Below are positions 7,504-16,325 of a DNA stretch of 18,297 bases, one piece after another. The first letter of the stretch is position 1. Every line of letters starts with the position of its first letter. Source of the DNA: JAFKKS01 sp039808325 (GTDB taxonomy: Bacteria; Pseudomonadota; Alphaproteobacteria; Rhizobiales; Xanthobacteraceae); contig JBDHSU010000083.1 in the NCBI GenBank assembly GCA_039808325.1, positions 1 to 18,297 on the forward strand, in the 5' to 3' direction. Below the pieces are notes generated by a model. That model saw only the letters and a list, made by a program, of their open reading frames with translations, made no database searches and was not told where the DNA came from. The position numbers and the translations under genes are program-made.

Positions 7504-8301
7504 ATGGATTTCCACAAGCCACGGTACATACCGATGAGCCGACGCCGTCGTATTTATGAAGGCAAGGGCAAGGTCCTCTACGAAGGGCCGGAACCCGGAA
7601 CCTTGATTCAGCACTTCAAAGATGATGCGACGGCCTTCAACGCCAAAAAACACGAGATCATCGACGGCAAAGGCGTACTGAACAACCGCATTTCCGAATA
7701 CGTCTTTCAGCATCTCAACGACATCGGCGTGCCGACGCATTTCATCCGCCGGCTCAATATGCGCGAGCAGTTGATCCGCGAGGTCGAGATCATCCCGCTC
7801 GAGGTTGTCGTGCGCAACGTTGCAGCGGGCTCCTTGTCGACCCGCCTCGGCATCGAGGAAGGCACACAGCTTCCGCGCTCGATCATCGAGTTCTACTATA
7901 AGAACGACGCGCTCAACGACCCGATGGTGTCGGAAGAGCACATTACCGCATTCGGCTGGGCGACGCCGCAGGAGATCGACGACGTGATGGCGCTCGCCAT
8001 CCGGGTGAACGATTTTCTGTCCGGCCTTTTCCTGGGCGTCGGAATCCGCCTCGTCGATTTCAAGATGGAGTGCGGGCGCCTCTGGGAAAACGACATGATG
8101 CGCATCGTCGTTGCCGACGAGATTTCGCCCGACTCGTGCCGGCTCTGGGACATCAAGACCAGCGACAAGCTCGACAAGGATCGTTTCCGACGCGACCTTG
8201 GCGGCCTGGTCGAGGCCTATACCGAAGTCGCCAAGCGTCTCGGAATCATGGGCGAGAACGAGCCGCCGCGTGGCACCGGCCCGGTGCTGGTGAAGGGTTG
8301 A
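7504..8301 (+). CDS. purC: Phosphoribosylaminoimidazole-succinocarboxamide synthase (SAICAR synthetase)
   Basis: PurC joins CAIR and aspartate using ATP to make SAICAR in de novo IMP synthesis. The sequence shows the full family pattern: RRRRIYEGKGKVLYEGPEPG (the common form is EGKAK), HFKDDATAFNAKKHE, NNRISEY, PLEVVVRNVAAGS, VSEEHITAFGWATP, LVDFKMECG, VADEISPDSCRLWD, and DKDRFRRDLGG. From ATG 7504 it has 265 aa; from the in-frame ATG at 7534 it has 255 aa, the length I recall for close rhizobial PurC. I kept 7504 because AAGGAG at 7486-7491 is the only good ribosome-binding site (12 bases away), while 7534 has none. It heads a tight operon with purS 16 bp downstream, then purQ. Confidence 0.95.
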   Translation: MDFHKPRYIPMSRRRRIYEGKGKVLYEGPEPGTLIQHFKDDATAFNAKKHEIIDGKGVLNNRISEYVFQHLNDIGVPTHFIRRLNMREQLIREVEIIPLEVVVRNVAAGSLSTRLGIEEGTQLPRSIIEFYYKNDALNDPMVSEEHITAFGWATPQEIDDVMALAIRVNDFLSGLFLGVGIRLVDFKMECGRLWENDMMRIVVADEISPDSCRLWDIKTSDKLDKDRFRRDLGGLVEAYTEVAKRLGIMGENEPPRGTGPVLVKG

Positions 8302-8317
8302 GCGGGGCGCATTGCCG

Positions 8318-8560
8318 ATGAAAGCGCGCGTCACCGTCACGCTCAAGCCCAGCGTCCTTGATCCGCAGGGAAAAGCTATCGAGGGCGCGCTCCGCTCTCT
8401 GGGGGTTCCGCATGTGACCAGCGTGCGGCAGGGGAAGATCTTCGAGATGGAGATCGAAGGCGACGACCGGGCCGCCGCCGCGGAAGCGGCGAAAGCCGCA
8501 GCCGACAAGCTTCTCGCCAACACCGTGATCGAGAACTATCGCATCGAGGTCAGCGGCTAA
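8318..8560 (+). CDS. purS: Phosphoribosylformylglycinamidine synthase subunit PurS
   Basis: This 80-aa protein is the small subunit of the three-part FGAM synthase; it bridges the glutaminase PurQ and the synthetase PurL. The pattern MKARVTVTLKPSVLDPQGKA, ALRSLGV, VRQGKIFEMEI and the closing ADKLLANTVIENYRIEV is diagnostic. The start is the ATG at 8318, giving the usual MKARV N terminus; a TTG two codons earlier (8312) is in frame but less likely. AGCGGGG lies about 10 bases upstream. The gene sits 16 bp after purC and 29 bp before purQ, so the three are surely co-transcribed. Confidence 0.95.
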   Translation: MKARVTVTLKPSVLDPQGKAIEGALRSLGVPHVTSVRQGKIFEMEIEGDDRAAAAEAAKAAADKLLANTVIENYRIEVSG

Positions 8561-8589
8561 GCGTCGTTGGTTGCCAAGATCGAACGCAG

Positions 8590-9291
8590 ATGAAATCCGC
8601 CGTCATCCTTTTCCCCGGCTCCAATCGCGAACGCGACGCGGCGCGGGCATTGCGCCTCGTTTGCGGCAGCAAGCCCGCGATGGTGTGGCACGGCGACACC
8701 GAATTGCCGGCCGGCACCGATCTCGTCGTGCTGCCGGGCGGGTTCTCCTACGGCGACTATCTGCGTTGCGGCGCCATCGCGGCGCGCTCGCCGATCATGG
8801 ATGCGGTGCGCGCGCACGGCGCCCGCGGCGGCCTCGTGCTCGGCATCTGCAACGGTTTTCAGATTTTGTGCGAAAGCGGCCTGCTGCCGGGCGCGCTCAT
8901 GCGCAACGCGCAGATGCGCTTCACCTGCAAGCCCGTGCATCTGCGCGTCGAGCGTTCCGACACCGCTTTCACGCGCGGTTACAATGCGGGGCAGGTGATC
9001 AATATCCCCGTCGCGCACGGCGAGGGCAACTACGTCGCCGAGACCCAGACCCTTGCCGAGCTCGAGGGCGATGGGCGCATCCTCTTCCGCTACTGCGCGG
9101 AGGATGGAACGCTCGATCCGAAGGCCAACGTCAATGGCTCGATGGCGTCGATTGCCGGTATCGTCAACGCCCGCCGGAACGTCCTCGGCCTGATGCCACA
9201 TCCCGAAGACCATATCGAGGCCGCGTTGGGCTCGACCGATGGCCGGGGTCTTTTCGCCGGCATCGTCGATCATGTCGCACAAGCGGCCTGA
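8590..9291 (+). CDS. purQ: Phosphoribosylformylglycinamidine synthase subunit PurQ (glutaminase)
   Basis: PurQ is a class-I glutamine amidotransferase that releases ammonia for PurL. The 233-aa protein has the expected triad: the nucleophile Cys87 in GICNGFQIL, and His204 with Glu206 in MPHPEDHIE near the C terminus. VLPGGFSYGDYLRCGAIAA (48-66) supplies the oxyanion region of this family. Length and domain are complete. The ribosome-binding site before ATG 8590 is weak, suggesting translation partly coupled to purS 29 bp upstream. In related genomes purL normally follows closely; here the next plus-strand gene of the pathway is 4.3 kb away. Confidence 0.96.
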   Translation: MKSAVILFPGSNRERDAARALRLVCGSKPAMVWHGDTELPAGTDLVVLPGGFSYGDYLRCGAIAARSPIMDAVRAHGARGGLVLGICNGFQILCESGLLPGALMRNAQMRFTCKPVHLRVERSDTAFTRGYNAGQVINIPVAHGEGNYVAETQTLAELEGDGRILFRYCAEDGTLDPKANVNGSMASIAGIVNARRNVLGLMPHPEDHIEAALGSTDGRGLFAGIVDHVAQAA

Positions 9292-9323
9292 TCGCCTCGG
9301 CGCGATCCGGCTTGGGATCGAGC

Positions 9324-10520
9324 TTAGTTCGTCAGGCGGATGCCAGCGATCTCATTCGTGATCTGCTTGAACACCGGGCCAAGCTCGTCGGCGTTCGCCA
9401 CTTCCTTGTACGTATCGCCTGACGTTGCGCAGCTCTGCAGCAGCGATCGGTTCCCCTCGATGACGCGGATCGTATAGAGCTTGACGTTCTTGCCCTTCAC
9501 CTCGTCGCAGGCCTTGCGCGCGCGCGCGTCGATGCTGCTTGGATTTGAAGTGTAGCGGTTCTGCGTGTTGTCGCCGTCGGTGAGCAGGATCATGATCTTC
9601 TGCAATTGCTTGGTGCCGAAAGCGGCGGCGTCGCCGCCGATCGGCGCGTTGGGCGTGAGGGTGGTCAGCCCCCATGCCAGACCGATCGTAAGATTGGTGT
9701 TGCCGGACGGCGCCATCGCCGCGATGGTCTTGCGCAAGCTGTCGAACTTGGTGGTCAGCGGGGCGATCGTGGCGAGCGAGCCGGTGCCGCACTTGGCGGC
9801 GGGGTAGAGCGCCGAACCGTCGCCCTGGGTATCCGCCGGCATGTTGCGGTCGGTGAGGCAGCCGGTCCACGCGGCCCGCGTGGTCTGCGCGTAGCGGTCG
9901 AGATCGGCGTCATAGGTGATCCATTTGGCGTCGCGATAGGAGGTGCCGACATTGACCTGCGTGTCGAACGGCACGATCGAGATCTTGATCGCATCCTTGT
10001 CGGGGGAAGCTTTTTCGAGCGCGTTGAGAAGATCGGTTGCCGCTTTCTTGAGCGCCGGCATCTTGCCGGACGTCGCCATCGAGCCGGTGTTGTCGAGCAC
10101 GAGCGCGAGCTCGATCTTGTTGGTGCCCCAGCCGACCTCGCTGCTGGTGCCGACGGCCATTTCGTCGACATGCAGGATCGCCATGATGGTGGTCTTCACG
10201 GTTCCCTTCGCGGCCACCGTGATCGTCTTGGCGCCTTTCGTGGTGGTGACGGAATCGAGCGTCGCGTCCGTGCGGTGGAAGTTGGCGTCGAAGACGCGTT
10301 TCGCATAAGCCGCGATCTGCGCCTGGCTCTGATTGGCGACGTCGCGGGCGGCGGCGAGAGCAGCGGCATCGGCGGCGGCCTGCATGGCGGTGCGCACGCT
10401 CGCGGCGCGGGAATAGTCGACAGCCGCGCCGACGAGCCCCATCACCGGGATGACACACAGGCCGAAGAGGATGGCGACGTTTCCTTTGCGGTCAGCGCAG
10501 AAGCGGCGAAGCAGGGTCAT
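9324..10520 (-). CDS. TadG-like pilus-assembly/secreted protein with von Willebrand factor A domain
   Basis: The 398-aa protein begins with a Tad/TadE-G N terminus: a short basic head, then GNVAILFGLCVIPVMGLVGAAVDYSR (~13-38), the single membrane segment of this class, and an alanine-rich helix. From ~135 it is a von Willebrand A domain: ELALVLDNTGSM holds a MIDAS-like D143-x-T145-x-S147, with the later MIDAS pieces PSGNTNLTIGLAWG and MILLTDGDNT. In Tad systems such proteins are envelope components of Flp-pilus or adhesion machinery, with the vWA domain facing the periplasm or outside. No other tad/cpa gene lies in the window, so this is an orphan copy. GGGAG lies 7 bases before the start at 10520. 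It converges with purQ and lies downstream of the heme receptor on the same strand, 396 bp apart. Confidence 0.88.
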   Translation of the reverse strand: MTLLRRFCADRKGNVAILFGLCVIPVMGLVGAAVDYSRAASVRTAMQAAADAAALAAARDVANQSQAQIAAYAKRVFDANFHRTDATLDSVTTTKGAKTITVAAKGTVKTTIMAILHVDEMAVGTSSEVGWGTNKIELALVLDNTGSMATSGKMPALKKAATDLLNALEKASPDKDAIKISIVPFDTQVNVGTSYRDAKWITYDADLDRYAQTTRAAWTGCLTDRNMPADTQGDGSALYPAAKCGTGSLATIAPLTTKFDSLRKTIAAMAPSGNTNLTIGLAWGLTTLTPNAPIGGDAAAFGTKQLQKIMILLTDGDNTQNRYTSNPSSIDARARKACDEVKGKNVKLYTIRVIEGNRSLLQSCATSGDTYKEVANADELGPVFKQITNEIAGIRLTN

Positions 10521-10636
10521 GGCAGGGCTCCCGGACGAATTTTCGGGAGCGGTGCAAGACCTGTTCTTGAAACATGCGCCGCGCGGCCCCACCGCGCATC
10601 AAGGCTAATGCATCGTATTTTAGCGGCGGCGGTGGC

Positions 10637-10655
10637 GTTAAGATGCCTTAACCAT
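10637..10655. promoter_or_regulatory. Palindrome with CtrA-like box
   Basis: GTTAAG (10637-10642) and CTTAAC (10647-10652) form a perfect 6-bp palindrome around ATGC, followed by CAT, so the right half reads TTAACCAT. TTAA-N7-TTAAC and the octamer TTAACCAT are established CtrA recognition forms in alphaproteobacteria; here the spacing between TTAA halves is 6, one short of the full site. It lies ~117 bases upstream of the TadG-like start. Confidence 0.45.
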
Positions 10656-10864
10656 CGCTATATCATTGCAAGAAAACAAGATTTTTTGTCGTGCCGCGCG
10701 CCGTCTTGAGGTTCGCGGAGCCTGCCTCATGGTGCGGACGAGGTGTTGAAGCGTTCGCGGCGGAGATGGATCGTCCGCTGTTGTTCGACCGATGTCCGAA
10801 GATGGCGCAGCACGATGGGAGCGTCCCGATATGGGGCGTTTCATATCCGCTGCTCCGGAAGCGT

Positions 10865-10899
10865 TTGCCCGCGAGCGGGGGCACATCGCTCGCGGGCAA
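10865..10899 (-). terminator. Strong hairpin after the heme-receptor gene
   Basis: TTGCCCGCGAGCG at 10865-10877 and its exact complement at 10887-10899 form a 13-bp GC-rich stem with a 9-base loop, 17 bp past the receptor stop. The position suggests transcript-end formation, but there is no U-tract on either strand, so a stabilising 3' structure or Rho-assisted end is equally possible. Confidence 0.5.
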
Positions 10900-10916
10900 T
10901 CCGAACGCATAGCCGG

Positions 10917-13130
10917 TCAGAAATGCGCCCGGATATTGGCGAGAACCGTGCGGCCGCGGCCGTTGAAAATAGGACCGGACGATGCCGTCGTCAGCGCGCC
11001 GGTGTAAGCAACGTCGAAGAGGTTGGTGACGGTGACGCCTACGGTGACGTCGGGATAGTTGAGCAGCTTGTAGTTGGCGAAGAGATCGACAAGCTCATAC
11101 GACGGGGTCACCGGCGAATCGTTCGGCCCGAGATTGATGGCGCCGATCTTCGCCTCCGAAACCATGGAGAAGCGCGTCCCGACGGTCAGCCGCCGGTCAA
11201 ACGCACGCCCGCCGATCGTGACGGCAAGCACATGATCGGGAAGATAGCTCGTCGCGCCGAAGCCGTTCACCTGCGAGGGCAGGTCCGAATGCGTATGCGT
11301 GTAAGCAAGCTTCGCGAAGGCGAACCCGGCGTCGTATTCGCCCTGCACCTCGACGCCCTGCACGAGCGACGTCCCCGGATTGTTGCAGAAGAAGACACCG
11401 GCGCCCGTCGTCGGAAAACAGGCGGTGACGTAGTTCTCGACGTTGTTGCGGAAGTAGTCGACCTTCATGCGAAAGAAGTCGTCCGCGAACCAGATGGCGT
11501 TGCTTTTGATATTGGCGCCGAATTCCCAGCCCCTTGAGAACTCCGCCTCGAGGAACGGATTGGGGAAGAAGCTCATTCCGCCGGTGCCCGGATGGGTGCC
11601 GCCGGTCAGCAACTCCGAAATCGTCGGAGGGCGGAACGTTTCAGCGTACGTCACGTAGGGCTGCAGCCAGTCCGTGACGCGCGCCGCCAGCGTGACCTTG
11701 GGACTGAAATGGCCCTCGTCGCGATTGACGGTGTAGGGCCCCGCCGGCATGCCGAGCGGGTTGTTCGCGATCACGGCGCCGCTTCCTTCCGCCGACCAGA
11801 ATCCGTGGCGGCCGGCGGTGATCAGATCGAAGATGCCGTAGCTGAAGGTGAACTGCGCGAAGGCTGCGCCCTTGGCACTTTCGCCGCTCGGATTGACGCC
11901 GAAATTCGCGACCGTGGCGCTGTTGATGCTTTTCACGTCGTCGTGGAAATATTCGAAGCCGTATTCGGCCTTCACGGTGACGGGGCCGAGATAGAAGCGC
12001 GAGATGTTCGCGAAGTTGACGCCCCATCCCTTGTCGTCGATGACGCGCCCGCGTCCCGAACCGGTATTGCGGTTCGGATCGTATGTCATCGTCAGATCGT
12101 TGTACGAGACGTTGAAGCGGAAATCGATGAGTGGGTTGTCCGGCTTGTAATTGAACTTTGCCGTGTAAGTATTGTTCTGGACGGTCTGCCAATAAGAGTT
12201 GGCGAAGAAGTCGTTGTTGTAGAAGACCGCGCCGAGCGCCAGCTTCGTGTCCTCGGTCGGCTTGAAGTCGCCCTTGACCAGGCCGGAGATCAGGTCCTGG
12301 CCGGTGCCCGGAACGGTGACGCCGTCACCGTTCACATAGTCCGTGGAGTAGCGGTGGCTGATGGCGCCGCCGATCGCCGCATTCGGTGAGATGCGCACCG
12401 CGCCGGCGGCCATCTCGTTGAGTCCGACTCCGTTGTTGCCCCAGCCGAGCTTGCCGATGGCCCCCCACAGATTGCCCGGCTTGATGATGTCGTCGATGCC
12501 GAGCGTGCGGAAATTCGCCGAGCCGGCGAGGCCGCCGCCGCCGATGGTCGAGACCGCGCCACGCTCGATGTCGACGCCGGCTAGGAGTTCCGGATCGACA
12601 TAGGTGAATCCCTGCGCTTCGTGGCCGGTGAAGCGGAAGTTCTGCTGCACGCCGTCGATCATCATGTTGACGCGGCCGGAGCCTTCCATGCCGCGGATGT
12701 TGACCGCGACGCCGGGGTTCTGCGGATTGGTCCGCGTGAACGTGCCCGGGACATCGCGCAGCGTCTCGCGCACGTCGCCGCCGCTGCGCTCGATATCGGT
12801 CGCGCCGATCGTGCTGTTGGCGGCAGGCTGCGCATAAGGGTCGGAGTCATTCGTCGCCACGCCCTGGTTCACGGGGCGCCCCGACATGCCGGGCGGGGGA
12901 GGCGCGGCCGGGGCGACCTGTGCGCGCCCGGAGCGCGGCGCGCGCCGTTTCGGCTTCGCCGCGCGCGTGCGCACACGCACCGTCGGCAGCACGTCGCCGC
13001 CGCGCCTAACGGTGCTTTGGCCCGCGGTTTCTTGTGCGCCGGCGACAATGGGAGTGGTCGCCGTGGCGACGACGGTCAGCGCGACGCTGGCCAGCAGGTT
13101 GTTTCGAATGCGCCGGAACGCGTGTGACAT
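10917..13130 (-). CDS. TonB-dependent outer-membrane receptor, heme/hemoglobin type
   Basis: The 737-aa protein has a signal peptide (~1-32, ending VAGAQE), a TonB-box-like DVLPTVRV (46-53), and a basic, proline-rich linker (~58-81). The plug domain (~100-210) includes ETLRDVPGTF and VNIRGMEGSGRVNMMIDGV. A 22-strand-type barrel ends in a terminal Phe as outer-membrane proteins do. FRPP (499-502), His513 and NPFL (524-527) occupy the places of the FRAP...His...NPNL signature of heme receptors (HmuR/HemR type). It should import heme from hemoproteins with TonB energy. No hmuTUV transporter, hmuS, exbBD or tonB gene is nearby, so it is an orphan receptor here. AAGGGG sits 6-7 bases before the start at 13130. 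The frame is open to 13253, but that stretch is promoter DNA. The receptor class is firm; heme as the ligand is likely. Confidence 0.9.
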   Translation of the reverse strand: MSHAFRRIRNNLLASVALTVVATATTPIVAGAQETAGQSTVRRGGDVLPTVRVRTRAAKPKRRAPRSGRAQVAPAAPPPPGMSGRPVNQGVATNDSDPYAQPAANSTIGATDIERSGGDVRETLRDVPGTFTRTNPQNPGVAVNIRGMEGSGRVNMMIDGVQQNFRFTGHEAQGFTYVDPELLAGVDIERGAVSTIGGGGLAGSANFRTLGIDDIIKPGNLWGAIGKLGWGNNGVGLNEMAAGAVRISPNAAIGGAISHRYSTDYVNGDGVTVPGTGQDLISGLVKGDFKPTEDTKLALGAVFYNNDFFANSYWQTVQNNTYTAKFNYKPDNPLIDFRFNVSYNDLTMTYDPNRNTGSGRGRVIDDKGWGVNFANISRFYLGPVTVKAEYGFEYFHDDVKSINSATVANFGVNPSGESAKGAAFAQFTFSYGIFDLITAGRHGFWSAEGSGAVIANNPLGMPAGPYTVNRDEGHFSPKVTLAARVTDWLQPYVTYAETFRPPTISELLTGGTHPGTGGMSFFPNPFLEAEFSRGWEFGANIKSNAIWFADDFFRMKVDYFRNNVENYVTACFPTTGAGVFFCNNPGTSLVQGVEVQGEYDAGFAFAKLAYTHTHSDLPSQVNGFGATSYLPDHVLAVTIGGRAFDRRLTVGTRFSMVSEAKIGAINLGPNDSPVTPSYELVDLFANYKLLNYPDVTVGVTVTNLFDVAYTGALTTASSGPIFNGRGRTVLANIRAHF

Positions 13131-13190
13131 GGCAGCCCCCCTTGGGCAACGTCCGCAATGACGAAGAAGCGATCTGTGGGCTTCGCTGAC

Positions 13191-13242
13191 ATAATCAGGA
13201 CCAATAATCAGCGAAGAAGTGCGCTGATTATTTGCTGATATT
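13191..13242 (-). promoter_or_regulatory. Four-half-site operator-like array before the heme receptor
   Basis: ATAATCAG occurs at 13191-13198 and 13204-13211; its complement CTGATTAT is at 13224-13231 and a near copy CTGATATT at 13235-13242. The inner pair extends to a perfect 11-bp inverted repeat, AATAATCAGCG (13203-13213) with CGCTGATTATT (13222-13232), around 8 bases. It overlaps the -10 area of the candidate receptor promoter, as expected for a repressor site. I cannot match it to a consensus Fur, Irr (ICE) or RirA box. Confidence 0.6.
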
Positions 13243-13253
13243 TGTAGAGTCAA
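13225..13253 (-). promoter_or_regulatory. Candidate promoter of the heme receptor
   Basis: On the minus strand TTGACT (13253-13248) is a good -35 element; 17 bp further TAATCA (13230-13225) is a poor -10 that lies within the operator-like array. The position, about 95-120 bases before the receptor start, is reasonable. Activation by an iron- or heme-responsive factor would fit the weak -10. Confidence 0.35.
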
Positions 13254-13635
13254 GAATTCGATAGGATGGATAGAGTGTAATTGTTGTAATAAAGAGTTGG
13301 TATTCTCAATTTATACTTAGTCGAAAGAAAAAAGGTCACCACACCGGTGCGCGCCCGGCCGCGCAAAACCTGGATTTGCGATGGTTTCGTATTGGCCAGG
13401 GCGGGTCGGAACGGCCCCGCGGACGGCACGCAAGTCTCGGTAATTTCTAAAGAAGATGCTTTCGTCTGCGCTGTTCTGCCGCACCCGTGGCGTCGCCACG
13501 TTCCCCATTTGTGAACAGGGTGAGACCCGATTCCCCATGTGGACGGTATGTGGCCGTGGTAGCGACAAGCGGCAGGACCCGATACGGTCGCGCCGCCGCC
13601 GCCTTGCCGCGCCACGAAGAGCTGAACGCCCCCGA

Positions 13636-15849
<2,214 letters not shown>

Positions 15850-15893
15850 CCGAGAGCCGCAAAATGTCGCGGGCGAACGATGTAAAACGCCAT

Positions 15894-15930
15894 CCTCGAA
15901 CCTCAATCTGCGCCATAATGCGATTCGAGG
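15894..15930. repeat. Inverted repeat upstream of bolA
   Basis: CCTCGAA (15894-15900) and TTCGAGG (15924-15930) are exact complements 23 bases apart in the purL-bolA gap, 33 bases before the bolA start. It could be a loose hairpin or an operator; there is no T-run. Confidence 0.3.
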
Positions 15931-15962
15931 AACGGGTTTCTTGAGGACGGAGCTGGCCGCCG

Positions 15963-16211
15963 ATGCCGATGCCCGCGAGTGAGATCGAGCGCCTGATCAA
16001 GGCGCATATTCCCGACGCCGTGGTGACGATCCGCGATCTCGCCGGCGACGGCGACCACTATGCGGCCACCGTCATCGCCGCGTCGTTCCGCGGCAAGTCG
16101 CGAGTGCAGCAGCATCAGATCGTCTACGCCGCGCTTCAGGGGGAAATGGGCGGCGCGCTGCATGCGTTGGCCCTGCAGACCGGAACACCGGAAACCGCGC
16201 CTAGCCCGTAA
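15963..16211 (+). CDS. bolA: BolA-family protein
   Basis: The 82-aa protein has the compact BolA fold pattern: ASEIERLIKAHIPDAVVTIRDL, then DGDHYAATVIAASFRGKSRVQQHQIVYAAL and GGALHALALQT. BolA-like proteins form [2Fe-2S]-bridged heterodimers with CGFS glutaredoxins and take part in iron-sulfur delivery and iron regulation; a conserved His in the C-terminal HALAL segment is the usual cluster ligand. It belongs to the shorter IbaG-like class rather than E. coli BolA itself. The start is either ATG 15963 or ATG 15969; GGACGGAG lies 11-18 bases before the first. The partner gene grxD is 114 bp downstream, which supports the functional link. The purL stop is 113 bp upstream. Confidence 0.92.
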   Translation: MPMPASEIERLIKAHIPDAVVTIRDLAGDGDHYAATVIAASFRGKSRVQQHQIVYAALQGEMGGALHALALQTGTPETAPSP

Positions 16212-16227
16212 CGTCTTTTCTTTTCGG

Positions 16228-16265
16228 CGGCCAAAGCGGAAAAGGCGGCCCTTGCGCTTTGGCCG
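16228..16265 (+). promoter_or_regulatory. Hairpin between bolA and grxD
   Basis: CGGCCAAAGCG (16228-16238) and CGCTTTGGCCG (16255-16265) pair perfectly over 11 bp with a 16-base loop. There is no T-run after it (GTAAAGC follows), so it is not a standard terminator; the T-rich run lies on the 5' side. It may set the ratio of bolA to grxD expression as a processing or attenuation site. Confidence 0.5.
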
Positions 16266-16325
16266 GTAAAGCACGATTCTAGAGCCATCCGCCGCGGGCG
16301 ACAGGACAACGCTAAGGACAGACCC

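Larger units (their letters stand above)
10521..10916. other. Intergenic region upstream of the TadG-like gene
   Basis: This 396-bp gap separates two minus-strand genes. It holds a GTTAAG/CTTAAC palindrome with a CtrA-like octamer at 10637-10655 and a strong hairpin at 10865-10899 (both listed separately). An ATTTTA at 10617-10622 reads TAAAAT on the minus strand, a possible -10 element without a good -35. The middle part (about 10680-10860) shows an open frame on the plus strand but no ribosome-binding site or recognisable protein. Confidence 0.6.
13131..13635. other. Intergenic region between heme receptor and purL
   Basis: This 505-bp gap holds the divergent promoters of the heme receptor (minus) and purL (plus). 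Near the receptor is a four-half-site operator-like array (13191-13242). Next comes an AT-rich stretch: by my count 24 of 80 bases are G or C at 13251-13330. The purL-proximal half is GC-rich again and contains TTCCCCAT twice, exactly 30 bp apart (13501 and 13531). No open frame here looks like a real gene. Confidence 0.7.

Noticed and set aside
9606..10709. A 367-codon plus-strand open frame opposite the TadG-like gene
   Set aside because: It is Gly/Arg/Asp-rich with no motif; the opposite strand encodes an intact Tad/vWA protein.
10691..10912. A 73-codon plus-strand frame in the intergenic region before the TadG-like gene
   Set aside because: It starts at GTG with no ribosome-binding site, has no recognisable sequence, and runs through the 3' hairpin of the heme-receptor gene.
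13251..13330. Irr/ICE or RirA box in the AT-rich part of the receptor promoter
   Set aside because: The closest stretch (TTGAGAATACCAA on the minus strand) lacks the symmetric TTTAGAA-N3-TTCTAAA form, and I could not support a named box.
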